This document shows, one piece after another, positions 10,028-17,724 of a stretch of DNA of 35,264 nucleotides. The notes beneath the pieces are model-generated. The model was given only the letters and a program-made list of their open reading frames with translations, was not told where the DNA came from and searched no databases. Source of the DNA: Bacteroidia bacterium (GTDB taxonomy: Bacteria > Bacteroidota > Bacteroidia > SpSt-205); NCBI GenBank assembly GCA_025059915.1, contig JANXDD010000007.1, positions 1 through 35,264 on the forward strand. The letters run 5' to 3'. Made by a program: the position numbers and the translations under genes. How positions within the stretch are numbered: position 1 is the first letter of the stretch; every line of letters starts with the position of its first letter.

Positions 10028-12166
10028 ATGCGTATCCAGAGGATAACTTATGGCTTGCTGATGGGGTGGTTGGTGGCACAAACGCCGCCGCTTGTAACGA
10101 TTTCTCAGATTCAGACACCTAAAAATCTTGCCGCTGGCAATGACAGCTCTGTGCTTCACGGGCAATATGTCCGAGTGCGAGGGGTCGTCGCAACAAGGTG
10201 TAGTAGTCATAGGCATTTCGGAGTAAGTGGCGGACCTAACAGTAAGCGCTGCAGCATGTGGATTTTTGATACCATCCCCCCTTACCGAGGCCTGCAAATC
10301 CGTCGTCAGAATGTTTCTGATCTGCCCACTGGATTTACCAATCTCCAGCCTGGTCAATATGTAGAACTCAAAGGAACAGTCGGTTACTTTCAGGGAGAGA
10401 TCCAGCTCCTCATAGATACGGTAGATGCTAATAATCCCGTCCAGATTCTCAACATAGGCGTTCCTCTCCCCCCTGCTACTGAAATATCTCTGACGGATAT
10501 CAATCAGCCTAACGGCACACACAACCTCCAGCTCGGGGATCAGTGGCAAGGGCACTTTGTCAAGGTTCGCAATCTCACAGTGACGAATGTCCTTACAAAC
10601 CCTCTGCGTATCTCAGTAGTAGATGCAAATGGAAATCAGGGGCTCATTTTCGGTGAATTCAAGGATCTCACTAATAACTATCCAGTTGGAACGAGATTAG
10701 ATTCTGTCAAGGGAATTGTACTTCATTACTGGCCTTCTCAGGGTACTCCGATGTATGAGATATGCCCCTGGCATGACAGCCTGATGAAAGTAGGGAATGC
10801 TGTCCCGGGTGTGAGTAATCTGCGCCGCACGCCTGTATGTCCTCCTTCTTCCGCCTCTGTGACGGTGGAAGTAGAGGTTGTCGGTGCAGGAAATGATCCA
10901 ATAACTCAGGTTACTCTATTCTGGGCTACTGGAGCGAGTACTACCTATAGCCCTGTTCTTATGACGCAAGTGGGCACTACAAGTACTTATCGGGCGACCA
11001 TCCCCGCTCAACCACAAGGTACTTATGTGCATTATTATGTAGAAGCTCGGGATCAAAGCGGAGATGTGGTCAAGTTTCCGCGCTTTGAGCCCCAGAGCTA
11101 CCGCGTAAATGATGCGGGCTGTCACATCACGGACATTCAGTATGTTATTCCTTCGGTTTTATATGCTTACAATCCAACCGGTCGGCGAGATTACTTGGGG
11201 AGCGGCTACAATCGCTTGTCTGTTTCTAATGTACCAGGGGTAGTTACAGCCACAGAGAATGACTTAGGATACATCTATATTCAGCAGCCGGGGGCTTCCG
11301 AATGGGCAGGCATTTGGGTACGTCCATTATCTGCAGCTCCCCCTCTGCAGATAGGAGATAGTGTAGTAGTTACCAGTGCTCTCGTAGATGAGTATTTTGG
11401 GCTCACCAATTTGAGAGATGCGCAAATTTCTCGTGTGGGTTCTGCTTCAGCTCCGATTATGCCTATAGTGCTTCCGCTCAACTTAGTTTATGGAGATACG
11501 CAATATGCAGCTACGGAGCCCTATGAAAGCATGCTGGTACGTTTCCGTCATGACAATCCTTCTCAGAAGCTGAGGGTGGTTCAGCACCAAATCAGCACGA
11601 GCTATCCCCATCAGGGAGACTACCGGGTAGGCATGGATCCTGCTGACCCTCTGAAAGGCATTCGGGTTCTCGCAGGTCGCCAAACTCAGAATATTTTCTC
11701 CTCTCTGAAAGTCTCCTATGTAAATGATAGCGCGTGGGCGACCACAGATGGTCTTATTGATCCGACGCTGCCCCTATGCGAAGTGTATGACTCCACTACT
11801 CAGATGGACAGCCTACAGGGAATCTTCACTTACCAATGGAATTTCATCAAGCTGCTTCCCCGCTCTAACTCAGACTTTTTCAGAGTAAGTGGGACCTCGT
11901 GCGACAGGAGTACAGCGATAGCTTCAGCTTCTCATTTGCCTTTGCTAATAGGACCGAATCCCGCTCTGCATAGCCTCAATATTCAGGTGCCTGCGGAGCT
12001 TGGGGAGGTTCGGCTTGCTCTCTATACCCTTCAGGGGCAGTGCCTGGCAGAGAAAATTCAACAAGGGACTCAAGAGTGGGACCTTTCTATGCTTCCTGCG
12101 GGTACTTACCTTTTGAAGGTAGTAGCTGGAAGCAAGCAAGCGTTTTTCAGAGTAGTAAAGCTCTAA
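10028..12166 (+). CDS. Secreted T9SS type A sorting-domain protein, OB-fold-like repeats
   Basis: Starts 3 nt after the previous stop. C-terminus IGPNPALHSLNIQVPAELGEVRLALYTLQGQCL...LPAGTYLLKVVAGSKQAFFRVVKL is a canonical T9SS type A CTD. Repeated GQYVRVRGVV / GQYVELKGTV motifs. Confidence 0.82.
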   Translation: MRIQRITYGLLMGWLVAQTPPLVTISQIQTPKNLAAGNDSSVLHGQYVRVRGVVATRCSSHRHFGVSGGPNSKRCSMWIFDTIPPYRGLQIRRQNVSDLPTGFTNLQPGQYVELKGTVGYFQGEIQLLIDTVDANNPVQILNIGVPLPPATEISLTDINQPNGTHNLQLGDQWQGHFVKVRNLTVTNVLTNPLRISVVDANGNQGLIFGEFKDLTNNYPVGTRLDSVKGIVLHYWPSQGTPMYEICPWHDSLMKVGNAVPGVSNLRRTPVCPPSSASVTVEVEVVGAGNDPITQVTLFWATGASTTYSPVLMTQVGTTSTYRATIPAQPQGTYVHYYVEARDQSGDVVKFPRFEPQSYRVNDAGCHITDIQYVIPSVLYAYNPTGRRDYLGSGYNRLSVSNVPGVVTATENDLGYIYIQQPGASEWAGIWVRPLSAAPPLQIGDSVVVTSALVDEYFGLTNLRDAQISRVGSASAPIMPIVLPLNLVYGDTQYAATEPYESMLVRFRHDNPSQKLRVVQHQISTSYPHQGDYRVGMDPADPLKGIRVLAGRQTQNIFSSLKVSYVNDSAWATTDGLIDPTLPLCEVYDSTTQMDSLQGIFTYQWNFIKLLPRSNSDFFRVSGTSCDRSTAIASASHLPLLIGPNPALHSLNIQVPAELGEVRLALYTLQGQCLAEKIQQGTQEWDLSMLPAGTYLLKVVAGSKQAFFRVVKL

Positions 12167-12189
12167 GCAGGCGAGGGAAAGCCTGTATT

Positions 12190-12229
12190 AGCCCTGATTG
12201 GCTGAAAGCCAGTCAGGGCTCTTTCTTTT
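12190..12229 (+). terminator. Intrinsic terminator
   Basis: Long stem AGCCCTGATTGGCT-GAA-AGCCAGTCAGGGCT followed by CTTTCTTTT. Confidence 0.88.
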
Positions 12230-12265
12230 GATAGAAGAGGCTATTTGGGGATGGAGGGAAAGTTG

Positions 12266-12273
12266 TATATTTG
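12266..12273 (+). promoter_or_regulatory. Predicted -7 box TATATTTG, 8 nt upstream of tRNA-Tyr
   Basis: Exact TAnnTTTG motif. Confidence 0.72.
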
Positions 12274-12281
12274 CGGTCGCT

Positions 12282-12364
12282 GGGGAGTTGCCGGAGTGGT
12301 CAAACGGGCCTGACTGTAAATCAGGTGGCGCTCGCCTACGGAGGTTCGAATCCTCCACTCCCCA
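12282..12364 (+). tRNA. tRNA-Tyr(GTA)
   Basis: Class II tRNA; acceptor GGGGAGT/ACTCCCC, anticodon arm CTGA-CTGTAAA-TCAG, long variable arm, GGTTCGAATCC. Confidence 0.96.
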
Positions 12365-12367
12365 CCT

Positions 12368-12444
<77 letters not shown>

Positions 12445-12455
12445 TTTCAGCGAGG

Positions 12456-13163
12456 GTGGGGTATTTTCTCATCGTCTTCTGGCTTCAGCTTTGGCCCATC
12501 AATACCCATCGTCCCACTCAGGGCATAAATGCAATGGTCGTAGAAAAATCCGCGCTTCAGATAGAATCTGGCTATCAGCCTTTCTCTATCCCTGCTGTTT
12601 CATTTATGCATGAGGGGATTTTACAAGGGCGTTATGGAATAGGGGCTTTCTGGGAGCTATTTTGGACAGCAAGCGGGCTCCTTCCATCTCCGAAAGGCGC
12701 ATCGCTTTCTGTAGCTCTCAAGCGAAACTTTTACCGCTCTGCTAAGCTTTCCCTTGCCATCGCCGGCTGGGGCTATCTACCCATGCTCGGGCAATCGCTG
12801 GGAGGGCAGATATGGTCTCTTACTGATGTGACTCTATCGCCTAATGGCACTCTGTCAATAAACTTCGTCGGAGGCTACTTTGAAACAGGGGCACAAGGTT
12901 TTCTCACGGCTTTTTATACCCACACTTGGGAGGGAAAAACTTCGGCATGGGGGGAGCTTTTTGCCTACATCCCCAGCTCGCCGGGAGAGGCAAAGAACCG
13001 ATATGGTTTCGGTGCTGGAGTCCAGCGGCTTCTGGGAAAGAGACGGCTTACAGCGGTAGATATAGCGGCGAACTGCTCCCTTGATCGCCGAATTCAGCTT
13101 ATGATAGGATTGAGCCGTAAAATGCAAACCTTTTCCCTCCAAAGCCGCAAAAAGTCCTCATAA
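12456..13163 (+). CDS. Hypothetical protein, possible small beta-barrel outer-membrane protein
   Basis: GTG start 16 nt after tRNA-Gly. N-terminal hydrophobic segment MGYFLIVFWLQLWP, then alternating aromatic/small residue strands. No family recognised. Confidence 0.55.
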   Translation: MGYFLIVFWLQLWPINTHRPTQGINAMVVEKSALQIESGYQPFSIPAVSFMHEGILQGRYGIGAFWELFWTASGLLPSPKGASLSVALKRNFYRSAKLSLAIAGWGYLPMLGQSLGGQIWSLTDVTLSPNGTLSINFVGGYFETGAQGFLTAFYTHTWEGKTSAWGELFAYIPSSPGEAKNRYGFGAGVQRLLGKRRLTAVDIAANCSLDRRIQLMIGLSRKMQTFSLQSRKKSS

Positions 13164-13275
13164 GTCCTACTTGCTAAATGGAAAGGATGAAGTCTCTATG
13201 CTGAAGAGGGCACGCCCTTAGGCTCAGGAGATGAAAGCATATTTGGGGAGGTGCGTAGCCGGGGGAATTTTTTCG

Positions 13276-13283
13276 TATCTTTG
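13276..13283 (+). promoter_or_regulatory. Predicted -7 box TATCTTTG, 8 nt upstream of tRNA-Leu
   Basis: Exact TAnnTTTG motif. Confidence 0.72.
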
Positions 13284-13291
13284 CATCCACT

Positions 13292-13373
13292 GCCGAAGTG
13301 GCGGAACTGGTAGACGCGCACGTTTCAGGGGCGTGTGGGGTTTCCCGTGTGGGTTCGAGTCCCACCTTCGGCA
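13292..13373 (+). tRNA. tRNA-Leu(CAG)
   Basis: Class II; acceptor GCCGAAG/CTTCGGC, anticodon arm CACGT-TTCAGGG-GCGTG (CAG), GGTTCGAGTCC. Confidence 0.94.
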
Positions 13374-13399
13374 CAAAACGAGATTCATACCTTGCTCTC

Positions 13400-13912
13400 G
13401 TGCTGCCGCCTGCATATCCTTTCTGGCGTCAAAAAGCGCTGGACGTCTTTAGCCAAAAATATGCGCAATACGGAGAAAGCTGGAATGAGCTTTCTCTTCC
13501 ATCGCTGATAGACCTTCTTTACATAAAGGCAAGTCGGATTCGCACCCTTCTCCGAGGAGAGGGAGCGGCGGCGACAGGGGAATCTCCGATTCATGATTGG
13601 ATTGCTCTGGCAAATTATGCAGCGCTTACTTTGGCGAAGCTTCGGCAAGTGTCTCCGAGGGAGTCTCTTTCAGCTATGTATGCAGAGGCGCAGGCCCTTT
13701 TAGAGAAAAAGAATGCAGACTATGGCGATGCATGGCAGCACATGAGGCCGCTGGCTTTTGTTGAGTTTATACTTATGAAACTGGCACGACTGCGGCAGAT
13801 GGACTCAGCGCCCGATGAAAACGCCTCTGCTATAGCGGATAACCTCTTTGACATACTTAACTATGCCCTTCTATACTTGAGTCGGTATGGAGATGCGCTT
13901 GCTACCTCTTAG
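13400..13912 (+). CDS. DUF1599 (nucleotide-modification-associated domain 1) protein, internally duplicated
   Basis: Two related halves: [34 protein letters not shown] and [34 protein letters not shown]. The track start (13298) lies in tRNA-Leu; GTG at 13400 is the first plausible in-frame start after it. Confidence 0.78.
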   Translation: MLPPAYPFWRQKALDVFSQKYAQYGESWNELSLPSLIDLLYIKASRIRTLLRGEGAAATGESPIHDWIALANYAALTLAKLRQVSPRESLSAMYAEAQALLEKKNADYGDAWQHMRPLAFVEFILMKLARLRQMDSAPDENASAIADNLFDILNYALLYLSRYGDALATS

Positions 13913-14519
13913 AGTGTGGATGCAAATGGCAGTATTGGCAGCGCTCCTACATGTGATAGGAGCGCTGCTGATTGATTATCTGGCGTGGAAAGGTGGGTTT
14001 GTTTATCAAGTAATGGGAGGACAATTCCTACTTTTAGCAGGGGGGGTATGGCTTTTGATAGTGTTGGCGCTCTTCCTTGTGAGGATGCGTCGTTTTGGAT
14101 ATCTGGATCCCATACGAATTATTCTCTGGACCGTGGGGGTTGCTGCCCTCAGCGCCCCCCTCAAAGCTCTCGGCGAAAAGCTGATGGAGCCCCTTTTGAG
14201 GGCTGAGTATGAAGCGTATCCTGAGAAAAGAGCGGCGGCCTGGCGAGCCTATTTTCGGGCCCAATCAGAAGGAGGCCGCATAGATATCTCCCCCAAACAG
14301 CAAGAGGAGATCATTCAAAACCAGATCCGACTATATCACGCTTACCGAAAGCGAGAAGAGCACTTGGGCTATGCCATCATAGATCGGCTCAAGATTTTAG
14401 GGCTTTTAGGAATTCTATATGGTCTCATTCTCGGACTTCTTTTGCGAGGGGATGGTACTGGAGGACAGCCTGTGCCAAATCGCGTGGGAGGAGCTGAAGA
14501 TAATGTTGGGTCGTCGTGA
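13887..14519 (+). CDS. Hypothetical integral membrane protein
   Basis: At least three hydrophobic segments. Overlaps the end of the DUF1599 gene (operon) and the 3' end of the convergent recombinase gene. Confidence 0.6.
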   Translation: MEMRLLPLRVWMQMAVLAALLHVIGALLIDYLAWKGGFVYQVMGGQFLLLAGGVWLLIVLALFLVRMRRFGYLDPIRIILWTVGVAALSAPLKALGEKLMEPLLRAEYEAYPEKRAAAWRAYFRAQSEGGRIDISPKQQEEIIQNQIRLYHAYRKREEHLGYAIIDRLKILGLLGILYGLILGLLLRGDGTGGQPVPNRVGGAEDNVGSS

Positions 14520-15321
14520 GAGAGGCATGACCTAAAAGCTGTTGAAGGTAGGCGATATCCATTCCAGCCAGAAGGAGGTGGGTGGCATAGCTGTGCCGCA
14601 GAGCATGGGGACTAATAGGTCGCTCTATTCCAGCTAACCGAGCTGCTTCCCGTACGATGGTAAATGCTTGAATGCGTGTCAGCGCTCCACCTTTCTGGCT
14701 AAGGAGAAGGGCTGTAGTATTCTGCGTAGCCTGCTTGGCCCGGTGGGGAAGGTATGCCTCTAGTGCCGTGCGGATTCCCCGGCCGTAGGGAACCCAGCGG
14801 ACCTTCCCTCCTTTGCCATAGATCAGAAGCATCTCTTCTTGATGATTTATGTCTTCTAATCGCAGGTTGCATGCTTCACTTACGCGCAGACCTGCCCCAT
14901 AGAGCAGCTCAAGAAGAAGTCTATTTCTCCAGCCATGACGGCGGTCTGTGGGGTAGTTCTCTATCATTTGGCGAGCCTCCTCCGGGGTGAGATAGGTGGG
15001 TATTTTTCGCCAAAATCGTGGATTTTCCCAGAAGTTTGACAGGTCCTCGGCGAGATACCCCATTTCATACAGAAATCTCAATAGACTTCGCACCGCAGAG
15101 AGCTTACGAGCCAGAGTGATTGATTGCCATTCATTGGCTTGGGAAAGTAGGGCGAGCTTAGTTTCAATCTGATTGTACCTTAGGGGAGTTCCTATCAGGG
15201 GCATCAGGTCTCGTAGGTATGCTTGAAGGGTGGCTGGACGAAGCCCCTTTTCTATCTGGAGGTAATGGAGCCACTGAGTCAAAATATCTTTGGAAAGGTG
15301 AAGCGAATCCGCATTCTCCAT
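14425..15321 (-). CDS. Tyrosine recombinase, XerC/XerD type
   Basis: Catalytic set visible: GAGLRVSEACNLRLEDI (R), IYGKGGKVRWVP (K), HALRHSYATHLL (HxxR), LLGHASLTTTQHYLQ (H...Y). ATG at 15321 chosen because homology starts there and a -7 box precedes it; the track's upstream extension is antisense to aroQ. Confidence 0.92.
   Translation of the reverse strand: MENADSLHLSKDILTQWLHYLQIEKGLRPATLQAYLRDLMPLIGTPLRYNQIETKLALLSQANEWQSITLARKLSAVRSLLRFLYEMGYLAEDLSNFWENPRFWRKIPTYLTPEEARQMIENYPTDRRHGWRNRLLLELLYGAGLRVSEACNLRLEDINHQEEMLLIYGKGGKVRWVPYGRGIRTALEAYLPHRAKQATQNTTALLLSQKGGALTRIQAFTIVREAARLAGIERPISPHALRHSYATHLLLAGMDIAYLQQLLGHASLTTTQHYLQLLPRDLAQAVLQYHPLAKEVRE
15285..15292 (+). promoter_or_regulatory. 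Predicted -7 box TATCTTTG for aroQ, 5 nt upstream of its GTG; lies inside xerC/D coding sequence
   Basis: Exact TAnnTTTG. Confidence 0.65.
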
Positions 15322-15735
15322 GGTCCAAATGTAGCACAGATTGGAAAGGGCCGAGAGCCTCAGTGGTATGGGCATGAGCCATGGGAGCAGTTTTGGCTTA
15401 CTCTTCAGGAAAAATACGCGGGACAAGCAGAGCTTACTTACCTTAGTAGTGCCTCTGAGGGACAGCTGATTGAATGGATATGGGAAATAGAGAGGTATGA
15501 TGGGCTTATTCTCAATCCGGGGGCGCTGGCGCACACAAGTTTAGCTCTGTATGATGCTCTCCTCGGATGTGGAAAGCCCTGTATAGAAGTGCATTATAGT
15601 CAGATATATCGGCGGGAGCGCTTTCGTCAGCGTCTTATTACAGCGAGAGCGTGCTGGGGGGTCATCACCGGGCTGGGATGGATGGGGTATGAACTGGCGC
15701 TGCTTGCCCTCTTGCGTTATGAAGGAAGGGGATAA
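15298..15735 (+). CDS. aroQ: 3-dehydroquinate dehydratase, type II (divergent)
   Basis: IRILHGPNVAQIGKGREPQWYG, EGQLIEWIWE, DGLILNPGALAHTSLALYDAL, IEVHYSQIYRRERFR and GVITGLGWMGYELAL match type II DHQase. Active-site Asn (GPN), Arg/Tyr (REP..YG), Asn, His residues present. Confidence 0.88.
   Translation: MKRIRILHGPNVAQIGKGREPQWYGHEPWEQFWLTLQEKYAGQAELTYLSSASEGQLIEWIWEIERYDGLILNPGALAHTSLALYDALLGCGKPCIEVHYSQIYRRERFRQRLITARACWGVITGLGWMGYELALLALLRYEGRG
15326..15333 (-). promoter_or_regulatory. Predicted -7 box TACATTTG for xerC/D, 4 nt upstream of its ATG; lies inside aroQ coding sequence
   Basis: Exact TAnnTTTG on minus strand. Confidence 0.65.
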
Positions 15736-16682
15736 GCCTCTTGAAACTCTTCTTTTTTGCGGAGTATGCCCAGCATACCAGCGTAAATCACAACAAAAGT
15801 AGAGAAGGCTATACTGCCGAGCAGGGACAAAGCAATCACAAGATATGGATTCGGTCCAGTAGGGTAAGTGGGCTCGTATGGCGGTTGAATGAGAAAAATA
15901 GGCGAGGAATGTGCCCGAATAAAATCTTCACGACGGGCTTTCTCTTCCAGAAGGTGGGCGTAGGTCTCCTGCAGTTGGACTAAGCGGCTTTCCATGCTGA
16001 GTACCCTATCGTAATAGCTAAAGGCCTCTTTGGTCGGCAGAGAGGGGGTTCCCGAGCGCGTAGGTCCAGCAGTTAGAATCTGATGGGTCACACGTAGCTT
16101 AGAAAGCTCTTCTTCTAAACCCTTTATCTCCTTTAGAATGTCCTGGATTTGGCGCTGCTTCTCCGCAAGGGCTTCATTCATCCCTATGACATTTGTGCAG
16201 AACCTTTCTACCTTCTTCTGAAGAAATGTTGCGAGCTTGTAGGAAAAATTGGGCGAAGTGTCGGATACTCGAATAAGTATAGTGGCATTTTTTGTGATAC
16301 GGATTTGGATTTTGTCTTTTAGGACCGCTTCTGCTTTCTTGGCTCGGCGCTGGGGATTGGTAACTTTATCTAACCCGTATCGCCGATACAGATCAAAAGT
16401 ATCTATCAGCTCCCGCCGCAGGGAATAAGAGTGGAGATAACTATAGACTCGCTCTAAGTCGCTGGCGCTGCCGGGCACGAGAGCAGCATTTTCAAGAAGG
16501 GGAGAAGCCATACTAAAATCTGGCGGTACAAACTCTAATTCGCATACATATACCTCAGGAGCTGATAGAATGAAATATGACACAACGGAAGTAAAGCCTA
16601 CTGAAAACCCGACTATGACCTTCCAGTACAGTTTTAGGATGATTATAGCTCTATCCACTCTACTGAGGAGAGATGGGGGCAC
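15717..16682 (-). CDS. Wzz-like polysaccharide co-polymerase / chain-length determinant family protein (paralogue 2)
   Basis: TM segment near each terminus flanking a periplasmic coiled-coil region. Shares layout and motifs (YVCELEFVPP...LVPGSASDLERVYSYL, NPQRRAKK) with the adjacent gene. GTG start. Confidence 0.7.
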   Translation of the reverse strand: MPPSLLSRVDRAIIILKLYWKVIVGFSVGFTSVVSYFILSAPEVYVCELEFVPPDFSMASPLLENAALVPGSASDLERVYSYLHSYSLRRELIDTFDLYRRYGLDKVTNPQRRAKKAEAVLKDKIQIRITKNATILIRVSDTSPNFSYKLATFLQKKVERFCTNVIGMNEALAEKQRQIQDILKEIKGLEEELSKLRVTHQILTAGPTRSGTPSLPTKEAFSYYDRVLSMESRLVQLQETYAHLLEEKARREDFIRAHSSPIFLIQPPYEPTYPTGPNPYLVIALSLLGSIAFSTFVVIYAGMLGILRKKEEFQEAYPLPS

Positions 16683-16685
16683 AGA

Positions 16686-17663
16686 TTAGGACACTTTTTC
16701 AAGGATCTCAGCTTCTGATAGACGCCTCATGTGGTGAAGGTAAAGGCTGATCATGGAAAAAACTATGAACGATAGCAAAGCACTCACGACCGACCATCTC
16801 AGAGGACGAGGATAAGCTGGGGTTTTCGGCCGTTCTGGGGGTAAGATAAGCCATAGCTTGTCTTTGTAAAGGGAAAGATAATGAAGCCGTTCTATGCGGT
16901 AATTCATGAATTTCATTTTCAAATCCGTTAGGTATGCAAGCTCACGCTCCAGTACCATTACTTCATCAAACTTGCCGATGGCTTCTGGCCAGGTTGAGTT
17001 CCTATTTATGTCAAGGTTTATGTGCCCCGCGCGTGTATCCATTGCGATGATGATTCCATAGTCCTTTCTAAGCTGGGCGAGCCGAGCTTTAACCTCTTCA
17101 ATCTTAGCCTCTACATTTACTTCCTCTTCTAACTTGCCGACTTTTACCTTAGACTCCTGAGTGAATACATCCAGCTCTTTTCGTATCTTGTCTAAGATAA
17201 AGCGGGAAATCCGAACGGCGTACTCAGGGTCTCTGTCTAAGACGGAGAAGTATAAAGTTGAGTATTTAGTGATTCGGCATGATATTCGGCGGTCCAGTTC
17301 TCTTTGAAGGACTTTCAGTCGGCGAGTAGGGTTACTGATATGGCTCAAACCATAGTGCTCTACAAGATTGAAGCTATCCACGACCGATTTTAGCAAAGCA
17401 GGGGAGATAAGGTAGCTGTAGAAGTGTTCTAAATCTTCGGTTTCTCCCGGAACCAGTTGAGGGGGATGGGCAGAGAGATATTTTGTGGAAGGAGGTACGA
17501 ACTCCACTTCACAGAGGTATTCATTAGGCTCTAAGAGTTGCCATATACCTACCCCAGTACCGACGAGAAGAGTGCCGCCAAGTATCCATGGTAGAGACCG
17601 AAACCAAGCTTGGACATATGAAAAAGCGCCAGGGGGTAGCCAAACTAACCTATTTTTTAGCAC
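16686..17663 (-). CDS. Wzz-like polysaccharide co-polymerase / chain-length determinant family protein (paralogue 1)
   Basis: YLCEVEFVPPSTKYLSAHPPQLVPGETEDLEHFYSYL, NPTRRLKVL; TM near each end. GTG at 17663 preferred over the track start at 17747 because a -7 box lies 5 nt upstream. Confidence 0.7.
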   Translation of the reverse strand: MLKNRLVWLPPGAFSYVQAWFRSLPWILGGTLLVGTGVGIWQLLEPNEYLCEVEFVPPSTKYLSAHPPQLVPGETEDLEHFYSYLISPALLKSVVDSFNLVEHYGLSHISNPTRRLKVLQRELDRRISCRITKYSTLYFSVLDRDPEYAVRISRFILDKIRKELDVFTQESKVKVGKLEEEVNVEAKIEEVKARLAQLRKDYGIIIAMDTRAGHINLDINRNSTWPEAIGKFDEVMVLERELAYLTDLKMKFMNYRIERLHYLSLYKDKLWLILPPERPKTPAYPRPLRWSVVSALLSFIVFSMISLYLHHMRRLSEAEILEKVS

Positions 17664-17668
17664 AGAGG

Positions 17669-17676
17669 CAAAGGTA
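17669..17676 (-). promoter_or_regulatory. Predicted -7 box TACCTTTG, 5 nt upstream of Wzz-like GTG
   Basis: Exact TAnnTTTG. Confidence 0.68.
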
Positions 17677-17710
17677 GCAAAAACTATCAGGAGGCTAGGG
17701 GGATAAATCG

Positions 17711-17718
17711 TATATTTG
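17711..17718 (+). promoter_or_regulatory. Predicted -7 box TATATTTG, 6 nt upstream of cmk GTG
   Basis: Exact TAnnTTTG. Confidence 0.68.
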
Positions 17719-17724
17719 AGCTCA

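Noticed and set aside
9869-10555. 228-aa minus-strand ORF antisense to two T9SS proteins
   Set aside because: No recognisable domain, Cys/His/Arg-rich antisense composition, and it spans a sense-strand gene boundary.
13174-13415. Minus-strand ORFs with [17 protein letters not shown] / [14 protein letters not shown] and plus ORF 13231-13452
   Set aside because: Translations of the tRNA-Leu gene and its antisense.
15322-15534. N-terminal extension of the XerC/D ORF antisense to aroQ
   Set aside because: No recombinase homology in the extension; the SAM-like N-terminal domain starts at MENADSLHLSKDILTQWLHYLQIEKG, directly after a -7 box.
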